A stretch of DNA of 32,650 nucleotides, from assembly GCF_017114945.1 (NCBI RefSeq), contig NZ_JABXKQ010000104.1, positions 1 through 32,650 on the forward strand, in the 5' to 3' direction. Made by a program: the position numbers and the translations under genes. The stretch comes from Nostoc sp. JL34 (GTDB lineage: Bacteria; Cyanobacteriota; Cyanobacteriia; Cyanobacteriales; Nostocaceae). The notes beneath the pieces are model-generated. The model saw only the letters and a list, made by a program, of their open reading frames with translations, did no database searches and was not told the DNA's origin. This document shows positions 25,285 through 32,650 of this stretch, piece after piece (position 1 is the stretch's first letter; each line of letters opens with the position of its first letter).

Positions 25285-26528
25285 AAAATCACCACCTTCT
25301 GGTTCTGGTCGAAAACAGGCGGTGTCACTGTGCGATCCACCAGCAAACTATCTACTCCATCAATCCGCACTCGTACAAAATACTCACCCGGTGTAACACC
25401 TGCAATCCGAAACTCCAGCCTATCTGTTTGATTTGGATGTGGTTGAGCTAGAACTTCGCGATCGCCTAACAATAACGCCACCCTTTGTCTTGGTCGCACT
25501 TGGGGGCTTAAAATCAGAGTGAGGGTTACTTCGCCATTAGCATCTACTATTGCCTGTCGTGGTATAACATCTAAGATTTTTGGTGCTAAGGCAAAAGATA
25601 ATTCATTGGTAGTCCGACTTGGTTCGCCAGTTCGCGTTACTTTGGCTACCACGGTATATAAACCCGCCGCCCAGTTTACAGGCTCATCAGGTAATTGGAC
25701 TCTAATCTCTGTTGCCGTCTTCTCTGCTAAAGGTGGCAATTCCAGAGAAATTTCTAAACGAATATTTGTAAAAGATATAACTACATTTTCCGCATCTAAG
25801 TGAAAACCATTAAGAATCAGAATATCGCCTAATCTGGCGCTAGCTTGCTGGTTAGGTAATTGCAGAGAAACCAGTGTGGGTAAGGGTGAGGATAGGTTTG
25901 ATTGCAGAATTGGGCCGCGATCGCTAGACTGACGTTTAATAATTGGTAGCGGAGTTTTTGCAGGCAAGCTACTCTCAATCAGCACTACTGACACCTCATA
26001 AGCAGCTGAAACTCGATAGGGTACTTGAAAAGTTGACCAGAGATTAAACACCTCTTCCACAGATAGCGGTTGATAATCAATTCGCAACTGTTCTTCTTGT
26101 AAGTCAAGGTCGTACTCAGTCGGATCGGTAGTGGGCAAAGCTGCCCTAATATCCGCAGAAGTAATCATAGGATGGTCATTAAAAACACTCATCGCCACAC
26201 CCAACAACCGATGACTAGTAGGTTCTGGGAAGTCATCATTTTGAGCGTAAGCAGTCAGTAGGTAGTATAGGTTCAACGGCAAAAGCTGCTGTCCTGTTTC
26301 ACCCGGCTTCACTTGAGAAGGAATATCCATATTCCGCCAAGCTGGGTTTATTTGAGTATCGTAGAGAAATAAATTAACTTGATCGCCACTACTACCAGTA
26401 TTATCTCGTACCTTATCCAATGGTCGTGTCGTCACACTAATTCCCCCCGAACTCTCAACATCAAACCTTTGCTGGAGCAAGTGACGCAATGTAATTGTGA
26501 CAGCCGCAATAGCTAAAGCGTTGCTCAT
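25281..26528 (-). CDS. DUF4255/Pvc16-like tail-terminator protein with Ig-like C-terminal domains
   Basis: This 415-residue protein has a DUF4255 (Pvc16 N-terminal) domain at residues 1-190: AIAAVTITLRHLLQQ, SGDQVNLFLYDTQINPAWRN and LPLNLYYLLTAYA, then HRLLGVAMSVFNDHPMI. In related systems this domain caps the end of tube and sheath. The C-terminal half (about 220-405) has two Ig/IPT-like beta domains (ARLGDILILNGFHLDAENVV, WAAGLYTVVAKVTR, GEYFVRVRIDGVDS). It overlaps the ATPase gene by 4 bp and lies 3 bp after the disordered-protein gene. Two forms of the cap protein exist in some systems. Only one is seen here. Confidence 0.88.
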   Translation of the reverse strand: MSNALAIAAVTITLRHLLQQRFDVESSGGISVTTRPLDKVRDNTGSSGDQVNLFLYDTQINPAWRNMDIPSQVKPGETGQQLLPLNLYYLLTAYAQNDDFPEPTSHRLLGVAMSVFNDHPMITSADIRAALPTTDPTEYDLDLQEEQLRIDYQPLSVEEVFNLWSTFQVPYRVSAAYEVSVVLIESSLPAKTPLPIIKRQSSDRGPILQSNLSSPLPTLVSLQLPNQQASARLGDILILNGFHLDAENVVISFTNIRLEISLELPPLAEKTATEIRVQLPDEPVNWAAGLYTVVAKVTRTGEPSRTTNELSFALAPKILDVIPRQAIVDANGEVTLTLILSPQVRPRQRVALLLGDREVLAQPHPNQTDRLEFRIAGVTPGEYFVRVRIDGVDSLLVDRTVTPPVFDQNQKVVIL

Positions 26529-26531
26529 CGC

Positions 26532-29500
26532 TTACCTCCTTCTGGCGCGTCGCTGCAAGTATTCATTCAAACTCATCACAGATGATGTTGTCTGGGGCTT
26601 TGGTCGAGGCGGAGGTGGTGCTGGGGCTGCACTACGAATTTCTAACCGACCAATTGTGACTTGAATAGGAGGTGGTGCGTCATATTTTGGTGGCGATCGC
26701 TTCTGGGCTTTTTTGCTACTAGCTGCAACGACTGACAAATTTTTTACAGTGAGGTCATTGATAGGCTGAGATAGCGGTCTGAAATCAGATTCCTCTAATT
26801 GCGTAAAGTACAAAGACTTGACTTCATCTTTACCTCTATCCGCAGACATAGACAAGTTAGGGGATGTATTCTGAGGTAATATTGAATTTTCAACTGGGCT
26901 GGTGAATATACCTTCATTGGGATTAATTTTCTGGCGTTGCATATTTGCGGGATGATGGGCGTAGTTAACGTTCATTTCTCCCCCAGCTTGCCCCAATTCA
27001 TCCCACTGTTCGACAACACCAATTTTCTGGATAGCAATATCTTGGCGCTTTTTGAATCTATCCGCAGACATAGATAAGTTAGGAGATGCGTTTTGGGGTA
27101 ATATTAAGTTTTCAACTGGGCTGGTCAGTATACCTTGATTACGATTAATTTGCTGGCGTTGCATATTTACGGGATGATGGGCGTAATTAACGTTCATCTC
27201 TCCCCCAGCTAGTAGCCCCAATTCATCCCACTGTTCAACAACGCCAATTTTCTGGATACCAACATGTTTGCGATCGCTCTTATTATAGTTTTGTAAGCCG
27301 ACTTCCTGAGCAGAAGCTTTTTCTCTACGGAAATCAGACAAGTGAGAGTCAGAAAAGTTGACCTGTGATTGTATGTCAATTCCTGGGGTTGAAGGATGTA
27401 AAGCAGGAGTTGGTATTATATCTGAATTAATAGCAGTTAGCTGAGTTATCGGTTGTGAAGCGATAGATGATGATAGATTATTTACGAATGGTGCAGTAGA
27501 ACTGTTTGTCTCAAGCGAAGATAGTTTAGCAGAAGCATCTGCGACAAATGGCTGTATAGATGAAACATTTTTGTGGAGAAACCTCTGCTGATTTTCTGGC
27601 ACATTAGACGTAAGTTTTTCCTGGGGTTCGGCAATTGTTTCTATAGCAATTGTAGGTGTTAAGCTCTGTTTGTGTGAATTCGCTAACGTACTATCAATAG
27701 TAGATGCGTTAGCGGAGCTTACCGTACCCCTACGGGGAAGCAAGCTAGGCGTAGCGTCTCGTTGGCGCAGCCTCTCGTAGAGAAGAGAAGGTATCGCTCC
27801 ATGTTGTACTTGTGGTTGAATTACAGGACTTAAGGCGGAAATGCTAGTGTCCATAGTTGGCACAGGTGTTAAAGATAGTACCCGCTCACTTGCAGATGTG
27901 TAGGCGTTGGCGTAGCCTCTCCAAGAATTACCCGTCGTAGACATCGCCACAGGTTCTTCTAAAAACTGACTGAAATCTAGTTGTGGATTAATGAGCTTTT
28001 TTACTTGCAAAGATAAAACATTTTCATTCCCAATTATTTGCGGTAATTGCTGTTGTACTAATTCACTTGCAGACTGTTTTTGGTGTTGAATTACAGAACT
28101 GAAGCTGGGAGTGCTAGTTTCTAGCGTCAACCCAGGTGTTAATGATTTTTGATTTGTGGGCAATATTTGATTAGCAACAGGTGCATTGTCTACAGGTTTT
28201 TCTGGAATAGATGGCTGTAAACTTATCAGCTTTTGCACTTGAGTAGATGAAACATTCCCACTTCTTTGTAGCAATTGCGTTGATGACAATTCAGTTACAG
28301 CTTTTTTCTGGTGTTGAATTACAGAACTTGAGGCGGGAGTGCTAGTTTCCACTGCTAGCATAGGTGTTAAAGGCAAAACTTGAGAAATAGCAGGAGCGTA
28401 GACGTTGGTGTAGCCTTTCCAAGAGTTTTTCATCGTAGACATGGCTGTTGATTCTGATTGAAGTTGAGGAGGAAGTTCCTCAGAATTTTCGACTTGTGAT
28501 AACTGAGAATGGATAAAGACTGGATTAATTTCTGTAGGTTGCTTCTGTAAGTTTTCAGTTGCAGATTTTCCCTGTTGTAGAACGCTAGGAATTGATAGAA
28601 TAGTGCTGGCTTCTGCTTGTATTTGCGGGAGAGATTGCTTCAAAGACAATACCTTTGGTAAGACATTAGGAGAAACTTGTTGATTAATTTCAAGTAATTG
28701 GTTATTTAATGATTGAGTTGTAATTTCTCCTGATTCTTGCTCAAATAACTTTGAGACAGGAGTATTCTTTTCCTTTGCGATCGCAGGTTTTAAAATTATA
28801 GGGTTTAGATTTGGTAATGAATTTTTCTTATCTGGAGGAATAAATGAAGATATTATTGGCTTTGTTGGATTTTCGGTAAGATATGTTTGTAAATATGCCT
28901 TTAAAGGTGATTGCAAAGATAAACCCAAATGATTGATTGTAATTAGTTGGTGGGAGAAAGATGTAAGTGGAATCTGCCCCTGTTCAGATATGTGCTTAGA
29001 GAGAGAAGTATTTGATCCTGTGTTGTGTACAGAAACGAGATGATTCGATAGGTAAGTATTTGTTTGTGGTAAAATTATAGACTCTGTATTAGAATTAAGT
29101 GCTGCTTGATTTGCAGCCGATGAAAGTATTCCTGATTCTACAAAAGGTTTAATTATTAATCGTTCCCAATTGACTATGTTTGAAGTTTGGACAGAAGAAA
29201 CAACAGGATTAATTTTAGTTAGTTGTTTCTGTGATAACTGACCAGGAACCAAATTTAGTGTGGTAGTGCTTGTTTTTTGCTCTGAGTTTGAAGGTTGGAT
29301 AGAAGAATCAACAGGATTAATTTTACTTGATTCTTTCTGTGATAATTGAGCAGCAGCAAAAGTTAGTGGAGTAGTGCTTATTTTTTGCTCTGGGTTTGAA
29401 GTAAATTGCTGATTATTAGTGCTGATTTGAGTCAGAACTGAATCTAAAAAAGGCCAATTGGAGGATAATTCTAAGTCAGGCTTTTGTGTCAAATTAGGAA

Positions 29501-29810
29501 TTGACTTTAGTATTGGTTGGGAAGATTGAACAGGTGTTGAAGTTAAATTAGTTAACAGGGGGTTAGTTATCTCTTCAGATATTTGCCCTATTGTTGCAGG
29601 CGATCGCTTCTCCAACAACTGCACAATGTCAAAATTGGGAAATTTTTCCGTTTCTGATGTTGTTTCTAACTCAGTTGATTCTGTGGTAATCGATGGCTCC
29701 CAGTCAAGGTTAGACTCTGGTAACGGTTCAAAGACTGATAAGACAAGAGGTTGAACTGTATCGATTAAGTTAAAGCTTTTAGCTACCAAATGAAAGAGAT
29801 AATTGCTCAT
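26532..29810 (-). CDS. Large disordered repeat protein of the CIS locus
   Basis: The 1092 residues are dominated by Ser, Gln, Pro, Thr, Asn and Leu, with no signal peptide and no folded domain I can name. The N-terminal YLFHLVAKSFNLIDTVQPLV and the C-terminal IQVTIGRLEIRS with a PPPPRP stretch and SLNEYLQRR look conserved; from recall the C-terminal motif ends related CIS-locus proteins. The interior is repeat-built: 36-residue units (about 137-209), four looser LTP...ETSTP...SSVIQHQ units (about 475-720) and a 74-75-residue tandem pair (about 846-990). A dispersed DNA repeat contributes residues about 671-701. It overlaps the upstream gene by one base. It could be a scaffold, linker or length-related part. 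The function is unknown. Confidence 0.7.
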   Translation of the reverse strand: MSNYLFHLVAKSFNLIDTVQPLVLSVFEPLPESNLDWEPSITTESTELETTSETEKFPNFDIVQLLEKRSPATIGQISEEITNPLLTNLTSTPVQSSQPILKSIPNLTQKPDLELSSNWPFLDSVLTQISTNNQQFTSNPEQKISTTPLTFAAAQLSQKESSKINPVDSSIQPSNSEQKTSTTTLNLVPGQLSQKQLTKINPVVSSVQTSNIVNWERLIIKPFVESGILSSAANQAALNSNTESIILPQTNTYLSNHLVSVHNTGSNTSLSKHISEQGQIPLTSFSHQLITINHLGLSLQSPLKAYLQTYLTENPTKPIISSFIPPDKKNSLPNLNPIILKPAIAKEKNTPVSKLFEQESGEITTQSLNNQLLEINQQVSPNVLPKVLSLKQSLPQIQAEASTILSIPSVLQQGKSATENLQKQPTEINPVFIHSQLSQVENSEELPPQLQSESTAMSTMKNSWKGYTNVYAPAISQVLPLTPMLAVETSTPASSSVIQHQKKAVTELSSTQLLQRSGNVSSTQVQKLISLQPSIPEKPVDNAPVANQILPTNQKSLTPGLTLETSTPSFSSVIQHQKQSASELVQQQLPQIIGNENVLSLQVKKLINPQLDFSQFLEEPVAMSTTGNSWRGYANAYTSASERVLSLTPVPTMDTSISALSPVIQPQVQHGAIPSLLYERLRQRDATPSLLPRRGTVSSANASTIDSTLANSHKQSLTPTIAIETIAEPQEKLTSNVPENQQRFLHKNVSSIQPFVADASAKLSSLETNSSTAPFVNNLSSSIASQPITQLTAINSDIIPTPALHPSTPGIDIQSQVNFSDSHLSDFRREKASAQEVGLQNYNKSDRKHVGIQKIGVVEQWDELGLLAGGEMNVNYAHHPVNMQRQQINRNQGILTSPVENLILPQNASPNLSMSADRFKKRQDIAIQKIGVVEQWDELGQAGGEMNVNYAHHPANMQRQKINPNEGIFTSPVENSILPQNTSPNLSMSADRGKDEVKSLYFTQLEESDFRPLSQPINDLTVKNLSVVAASSKKAQKRSPPKYDAPPPIQVTIGRLEIRSAAPAPPPPRPKPQTTSSVMSLNEYLQRRARRR
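26836..27272 (-). repeat. Tandem 222-225-bp coding repeat, two copies
   Basis: Copy one (26836-27057) and copy two (27058-27272) encode near-identical segments with IQKIGVVEQWDELG, GGEMNVNYAHHP and LPQN.SPNLSMSADR. They differ by a few substitutions and one extra codon (LLAGG against QAGG). The high identity points to recent duplication or ongoing copy correction inside the gene. Confidence 0.9.
27709..27798. repeat. Nostocales-type dispersed repeat inside the disordered-protein gene
   Basis: The segment contains CCCCTACGGGG, GGCGTAGCGTCTCGTTGGCG and CTCTCGTAGAGAAG, a set of short stems typical of small mobile repeats in Nostoc/Anabaena. On the coding strand it reads in frame as about 30 residues including LLYERLRQRDATPSLLPRRG, a charged block unlike the rest of the protein. 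Related pieces (TTGGCGTAGCCTCTCCAAGA) occur near 27908 and 28405. Confidence 0.75.
29183..29400 (-). repeat. Two 108-bp coding repeats near the 5' end of the disordered-protein gene
   Basis: Units with a 108-bp period encode 36-residue segments sharing EQK.STT.L, QLSQK, .KINPV.SS and Q.SN. The identical TTTTTTGCTCTG stretches at 29273 and 29381 mark the period. Confidence 0.8.
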
Positions 29811-30547
29811 CAGTCCGTCACCATCTCTAAATACAATTTTCGCCGTCTGGGACTCATCGCCAAAATATCAGCTTCACGCCAACTGTAAGCAGCAGCTAAA
29901 GTATGTACCTCTCGCAACACTCGAAATCCCCAAGCGTTAATCTCAGCCCAGAAAAACGACACAATGTCAAATAATGATTGCCATTGGTGGTTGCAAGCAG
30001 AACAGGAAATATCAATTGGCACATTTGCTTGAGGATCTGCTTGAGCCATTTGGGTAATAATTGCATCTCTGGTATGACATGGTAATTGCTGAAACGGCAG
30101 ATATTCGCCGTTACACACTGCTTGCAAAATACAGCGTTCTAATAAAATCTCTTGAGCAATCTCTGGCTGTTTGTGTTCAGCGATCGCTATCATATCTAAA
30201 CTGTTTGGTAGACGAAAACTCACCTGATAATCAGCAAGCTCAAGACAATATTTCTCAACTGGTTCAAGTGACAGTGGTGCTACACGCATATCTGCAATAT
30301 CAGAATTGAGTTCCAAGACTTCACCACAGCTTGGACAAGTCACTTGACTAACCAGTTGTGAACCAAATGTCCACTCCCGCAATGTCAGCAGCATAGCATC
30401 ACGCTGACCGAGACTGAATTGAGTAAGCATATCTATAGAGGTTTCAGGACAAGCACTAGCTAGTAGCTTGATTGCTTTAGACCAAGATGGCTGATTAAGT
30501 CCCCACTCCCAGATATTTAACAGTTCCGAGGCTGATAGCGATCGCAT
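29810..30547 (-). CDS. T4-baseplate-like zinc-finger protein of the CIS
   Basis: This 245-residue protein carries two CxxC pairs, Cys71/Cys74 (CPSCGE) and Cys182/Cys185 (CSACNHQW), that together can hold one zinc ion. The layout, a helical N-terminus (LNIWEWGLNQ), finger half, beta region (YQVSFRLPNSLDM), helical region and second finger half, fits the T4 baseplate hub-assembly-like family found in phage-tail-like clusters. Such proteins may act in assembly and not be part of the finished particle. The ATG is followed by a HIP1-like CGATCGC. A terminator-like hairpin separates it from the tube gene, so its expression may be lower than that of the tube. Confidence 0.75.
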   Translation of the reverse strand: MRSLSASELLNIWEWGLNQPSWSKAIKLLASACPETSIDMLTQFSLGQRDAMLLTLREWTFGSQLVSQVTCPSCGEVLELNSDIADMRVAPLSLEPVEKYCLELADYQVSFRLPNSLDMIAIAEHKQPEIAQEILLERCILQAVCNGEYLPFQQLPCHTRDAIITQMAQADPQANVPIDISCSACNHQWQSLFDIVSFFWAEINAWGFRVLREVHTLAAAYSWREADILAMSPRRRKLYLEMVTD

Positions 30548-30590
30548 ATAGGAATCGTATAGTTAGTTTCCTGCTGGTTAAACAATTAAA

Positions 30591-30620
30591 TCATGATTAA
30601 CTAAGCCGAGTTAATCATGA
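30591..30620 (-). terminator. Terminator-like 12-bp hairpin overlapping the tube stop codon
   Basis: TCATGATTAACT (coding strand, 30620-30609) and AGTTAATCATGA (30602-30591) form a perfect 12-bp stem with a 6-base loop. The coding strand continues TTTAATTGTTT. The TGA stop of the tube gene lies inside the stem. The stem is AT-rich, so it may be a partial terminator or an RNA-stabilising 3' end that lowers transcription into the downstream genes. Confidence 0.6.
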
Positions 30621-31085
30621 AGCACGTTCCCAACCTTCGTTTTCTATCTTTATGTACTCGATAGCGACAGCATTAGCACTAGCATCCAAGTCTGGTAAAG
30701 CTTGATATTCCGAAACCCAGCAACCAAAAATGTTATATGAAGTCGCTTTCTGACCAGCTTCATCACGAACCTCAATAGTGATATCTTTACGGAAATCTGC
30801 CAGAGACACTTCTGGACTACCACCAAGCGCCCAGACTTTATTTGCCCATTGTTCAAAATCAGTATCTTTGCTAACACCTCGTTCTAAGGTGATGGGATCG
30901 TACTTGCTTTGTCCTGGAGACTTATAGACAGTGCTAGGGTCGCCACCTGTACGGTGTTCTATGACCTCAGTGGTTCGCTTCAGACCACTGACTTTACTTA
31001 CCCCAGCCACGTCTTTACCAGCGAATTTCACAACAAACTTAAAGTTTTTGTAGAGGTCTAAACGTTTACCTGAAATAGAAGGCAT
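30615..31085 (-). CDS. Tube protein, Hcp/gp19-like
   Basis: This 156-residue protein polymerises into the inner tube. Features of the tail tube family are YKNFKFVVKFAGKDVAGVSK (about 12-31), VSGLKRTTEVIEHRTGGDPS (about 32-51), KYDPITLERGVSKDTDFEQW (about 61-80) and a C-terminal CWVSEYQALPDLDASANAVA block. The length is normal. It has the strongest ribosome binding site in the block (AAGGAG, 6 bases before ATG), in keeping with high copy number. Only one tube gene is in the window. Other systems carry a second, initiator-type tube protein. Confidence 0.95.
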   Translation of the reverse strand: MPSISGKRLDLYKNFKFVVKFAGKDVAGVSKVSGLKRTTEVIEHRTGGDPSTVYKSPGQSKYDPITLERGVSKDTDFEQWANKVWALGGSPEVSLADFRKDITIEVRDEAGQKATSYNIFGCWVSEYQALPDLDASANAVAIEYIKIENEGWERAS

Positions 31086-31091
31086 ATATTT

Positions 31092-31097
31092 CTCCTT
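31092..31097 (-). promoter_or_regulatory. Strong ribosome binding site of the tube gene
   Basis: The coding strand reads AAGGAG six bases before the ATG at 31085, and overlaps the TAA stop of the sheath gene. This links translation of the two most abundant parts and contrasts with the weak sites before most other genes of the block. Confidence 0.7.
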
Positions 31098-32650
31098 AAA
31101 CTGCTATTTGTCCGGCTATTTGCTGAATCTTGAGAATGACAAATTCAGCAGGTTTGAGAGGAGCAAAACCAACAATGATATTGACAATTCCTAAGTTAAT
31201 ATCATTTTGGATTGTTGTTTCTTTATCACACTTCACAAAGTAAGCATCTTCCGGCTTACGACCTTGAAAGGCTCCTTGAAGGAAGAGAGTGTGCATAAAA
31301 GCTCCAAGATTCAAGCGAATTTGCGCCCACAACGGCTCGTCATTTGGCTCAAAGACAACCCATTGCGTACCGCGATAAAGACTTTCTTCCAAGAAAAGTG
31401 CGAAACGACGAACCGGAATATACTTCCATTCATCCGTCAGACGGTCATCTCCATTCCGCGTCCGCGATCCCCAAATCACACGACCATAAGCTGGTAGAGT
31501 TCGCAAACAATTAATTCCCAAAGGATTCAATTCCCCATTGTCTGGATCTGTTAGAGGTACACTCAATTGTGGTACACCCGTCAAGGTTGCTTCTGTACCT
31601 GCTGGAGCCTTCCATACACCGCGTTGAACATCAGTACGAGCAAATACACCCGCGATCGCACCACAAGGAACAAATTCTTCTATTTGATTTTCCCGTAAAG
31701 GATTTGGCTGCTTGATTCGAGGAAAGAAAACACCAGCATAACTAGTTGGTTCACCAAGGTCGTTCTGAATACCAGCTTTGGCCTTATCCTTATCAGTCCA
31801 AGTACTGGGCGGATCGATGATAAAAAATGCTCGTCGGGTTTGGCAAAATTTTGCTGCTTGATCGACTAAAGAATCATAATTTATATTGCCATCGTTTTTA
31901 TAAGGCGGAATACAAAGCATATTAAACAGGTCGGCTTTATTTAAAGCGTAAAGACCCTGTTTATTTGCTTCCTTATTTGTCCCTGTGAAGTCGTTCACAT
32001 CTAGATCGTCACCATCCGCACCGCTGTTTGGTTCCGCTTTGGTATTTGTATCGTTATTATCATCCCACAATCTTTTATCAGGTGCGGGTTGAGCATGAGC
32101 ACCTGGTCTGTCTGTTGGCAGAGATTCATCTCTAAATCGAACGAAATAAGATTCATTCAACAAAACTTTATCTACTCGTCTTGGATGATTTGGCAGCACC
32201 GATACGTTGCGAAATACTTCTAATTGACTTGTATTTTGATCCAGAACTGTAATGTTGAATAGTTTTTGCTCATTTGCGTCACGTCTGACATTAGTATCTA
32301 CATATTCAATCCGCACTTTCAAAGCATTTCCCCAACTGCCTTCATTCGCTGCTTCTAAGTTAAGACCATTCACATTTAGTTGTGCTTTCTTAGCTGTGGG
32401 TTCAGTTTCCCCTGGAGTTTGACCTTCTGCCTGTTTCAACTTAGAGTGAGTGAGTCGGACAATAATTGCTTGGCTACCACCGTTGAGGTAAAAATCTCGT
32501 AGAGCATAGCCAAGGGTACTATTCAGCCACAATCCGCCAAAAATGCGTTCAAAGTCGCCATAACTGTTAATAGTAATCGGCTCGTCTACAGGGCCTCGTA
32601 AGGCGCGACCAATAAAGGCAGTAATAGAGGTAGATACGCCTGTAATCGTG
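31096..32650 (-). CDS. Contractile sheath protein, 5' end outside the window
   Basis: At least 517 residues of a tail sheath protein are present, and the frame is open to the window edge. The visible start reads STSITAFIGRALRGPVDEP, then INSYGDFERIFGG and LRDFYLNGGSQAIIVRL, the conserved sheath N-terminal domain. The C-terminal region has the family motifs LPAYGRVIWGSRTR, WKYIPVRRFALFLEESLYRG, TQWVVFEPNDEPLWAQIR and VGFAPLKPAEFVILKI. Residues about 110-220 form a surface-exposed insertion rich in Asp/Asn (KRLWDDNNDTNTKAEPNSGA). A TTG at 32532 could be misread as a start but the homologous region continues upstream of it. It contracts to drive the tube through the target membrane. Confidence 0.95.
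   Translation of the reverse strand, partial: TITGVSTSITAFIGRALRGPVDEPITINSYGDFERIFGGLWLNSTLGYALRDFYLNGGSQAIIVRLTHSKLKQAEGQTPGETEPTAKKAQLNVNGLNLEAANEGSWGNALKVRIEYVDTNVRRDANEQKLFNITVLDQNTSQLEVFRNVSVLPNHPRRVDKVLLNESYFVRFRDESLPTDRPGAHAQPAPDKRLWDDNNDTNTKAEPNSGADGDDLDVNDFTGTNKEANKQGLYALNKADLFNMLCIPPYKNDGNINYDSLVDQAAKFCQTRRAFFIIDPPSTWTDKDKAKAGIQNDLGEPTSYAGVFFPRIKQPNPLRENQIEEFVPCGAIAGVFARTDVQRGVWKAPAGTEATLTGVPQLSVPLTDPDNGELNPLGINCLRTLPAYGRVIWGSRTRNGDDRLTDEWKYIPVRRFALFLEESLYRGTQWVVFEPNDEPLWAQIRLNLGAFMHTLFLQGAFQGRKPEDAYFVKCDKETTIQNDINLGIVNIIVGFAPLKPAEFVILKIQQIAGQIAV

Noticed and set aside
6477..32650. Prophage
   Set aside because: No capsid, portal, terminase, integrase or lysis gene is visible, while ATPase, DUF4255 and DUF4157 genes are typical of CIS loci. 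The region beyond the window is unseen.
6477..32650. Type VI secretion system
   Set aside because: No TssJ/L/M membrane complex or ClpV-like gene, and the sheath is a single large phage-type chain rather than a TssB/TssC pair.

Overview
The window reads as chromosomal DNA of a filamentous, heterocyst-forming type cyanobacterium (Nostocales, Nostoc/Anabaena-like). The reasons are AT-rich codon use, many HIP1 octamers (GCGATCGC), short Nostoc-style palindromic dispersed repeats inserted even inside genes, and two insertion sequences of kinds common in these genomes. No database search was possible, so the organism call is inference.

Left part (1 to about 6.4 kb) is a worn accessory region. It holds a broken reading-frame remnant (94-447), a small hypothetical membrane-anchored protein (541-975), a GIY-YIG nuclease-like gene cut by an IS66-family element (1844-3390, with perfect 14-bp GTAA/TTAC ends and a nonsense-mutated transposase), a strong 17-bp hairpin (3537-3573), an apparently intact IS701-like element (about 3770-5240), an isopentenyl phosphate kinase gene (5264-6064) and a short leftover of a third transposase (6133-6273).

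Right part (6477 to the right edge, about 26 kb, all on the minus strand) is one long block for a phage-tail-like contractile injection system (CIS) of the extracellular/thylakoid-anchored kind. In transcription order (right to left): sheath (cut by the window edge), tube, zinc-finger T4-baseplate-like protein, a 1092-residue disordered repeat protein, DUF4255/Pvc16-like tail-terminator protein, AAA+ ATPase, an 82-residue helper-like protein, a DUF4157 (eCIS_core) cargo/effector candidate, PAAR-like spike tip, CIS_tube-domain protein, LysM protein, gpD/gp27-like hub, gp5/gpV-like OB-fold spike, gp25/GPW, two large gpJ-like baseplate wedge proteins, a gpI-like/beta-helix tail protein and a DUF6519 protein. 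Many neighbours overlap by 4 bp or have gaps under 15 bp, which indicates translational coupling.

The genes fit together as a contractile nanomachine: tube and sheath form the tail, the hub, spike and tip form the puncturing needle, gp25 and the two J-like proteins form the baseplate, the DUF4255 protein caps the tail, and the AAA+ protein acts in assembly. Tape measure, further tube or sheath genes and any dedicated tail fibre are not seen and probably lie beyond the right edge. The most interesting points are the unassigned C-terminal domain of the DUF4157 protein, a terminator-like hairpin overlapping the tube stop codon (possible stoichiometry control), in-frame dispersed repeats inside three machine genes, the large repeat protein with a conserved proline-rich tail, and four hairpin repeats between the cargo gene and the tip gene.
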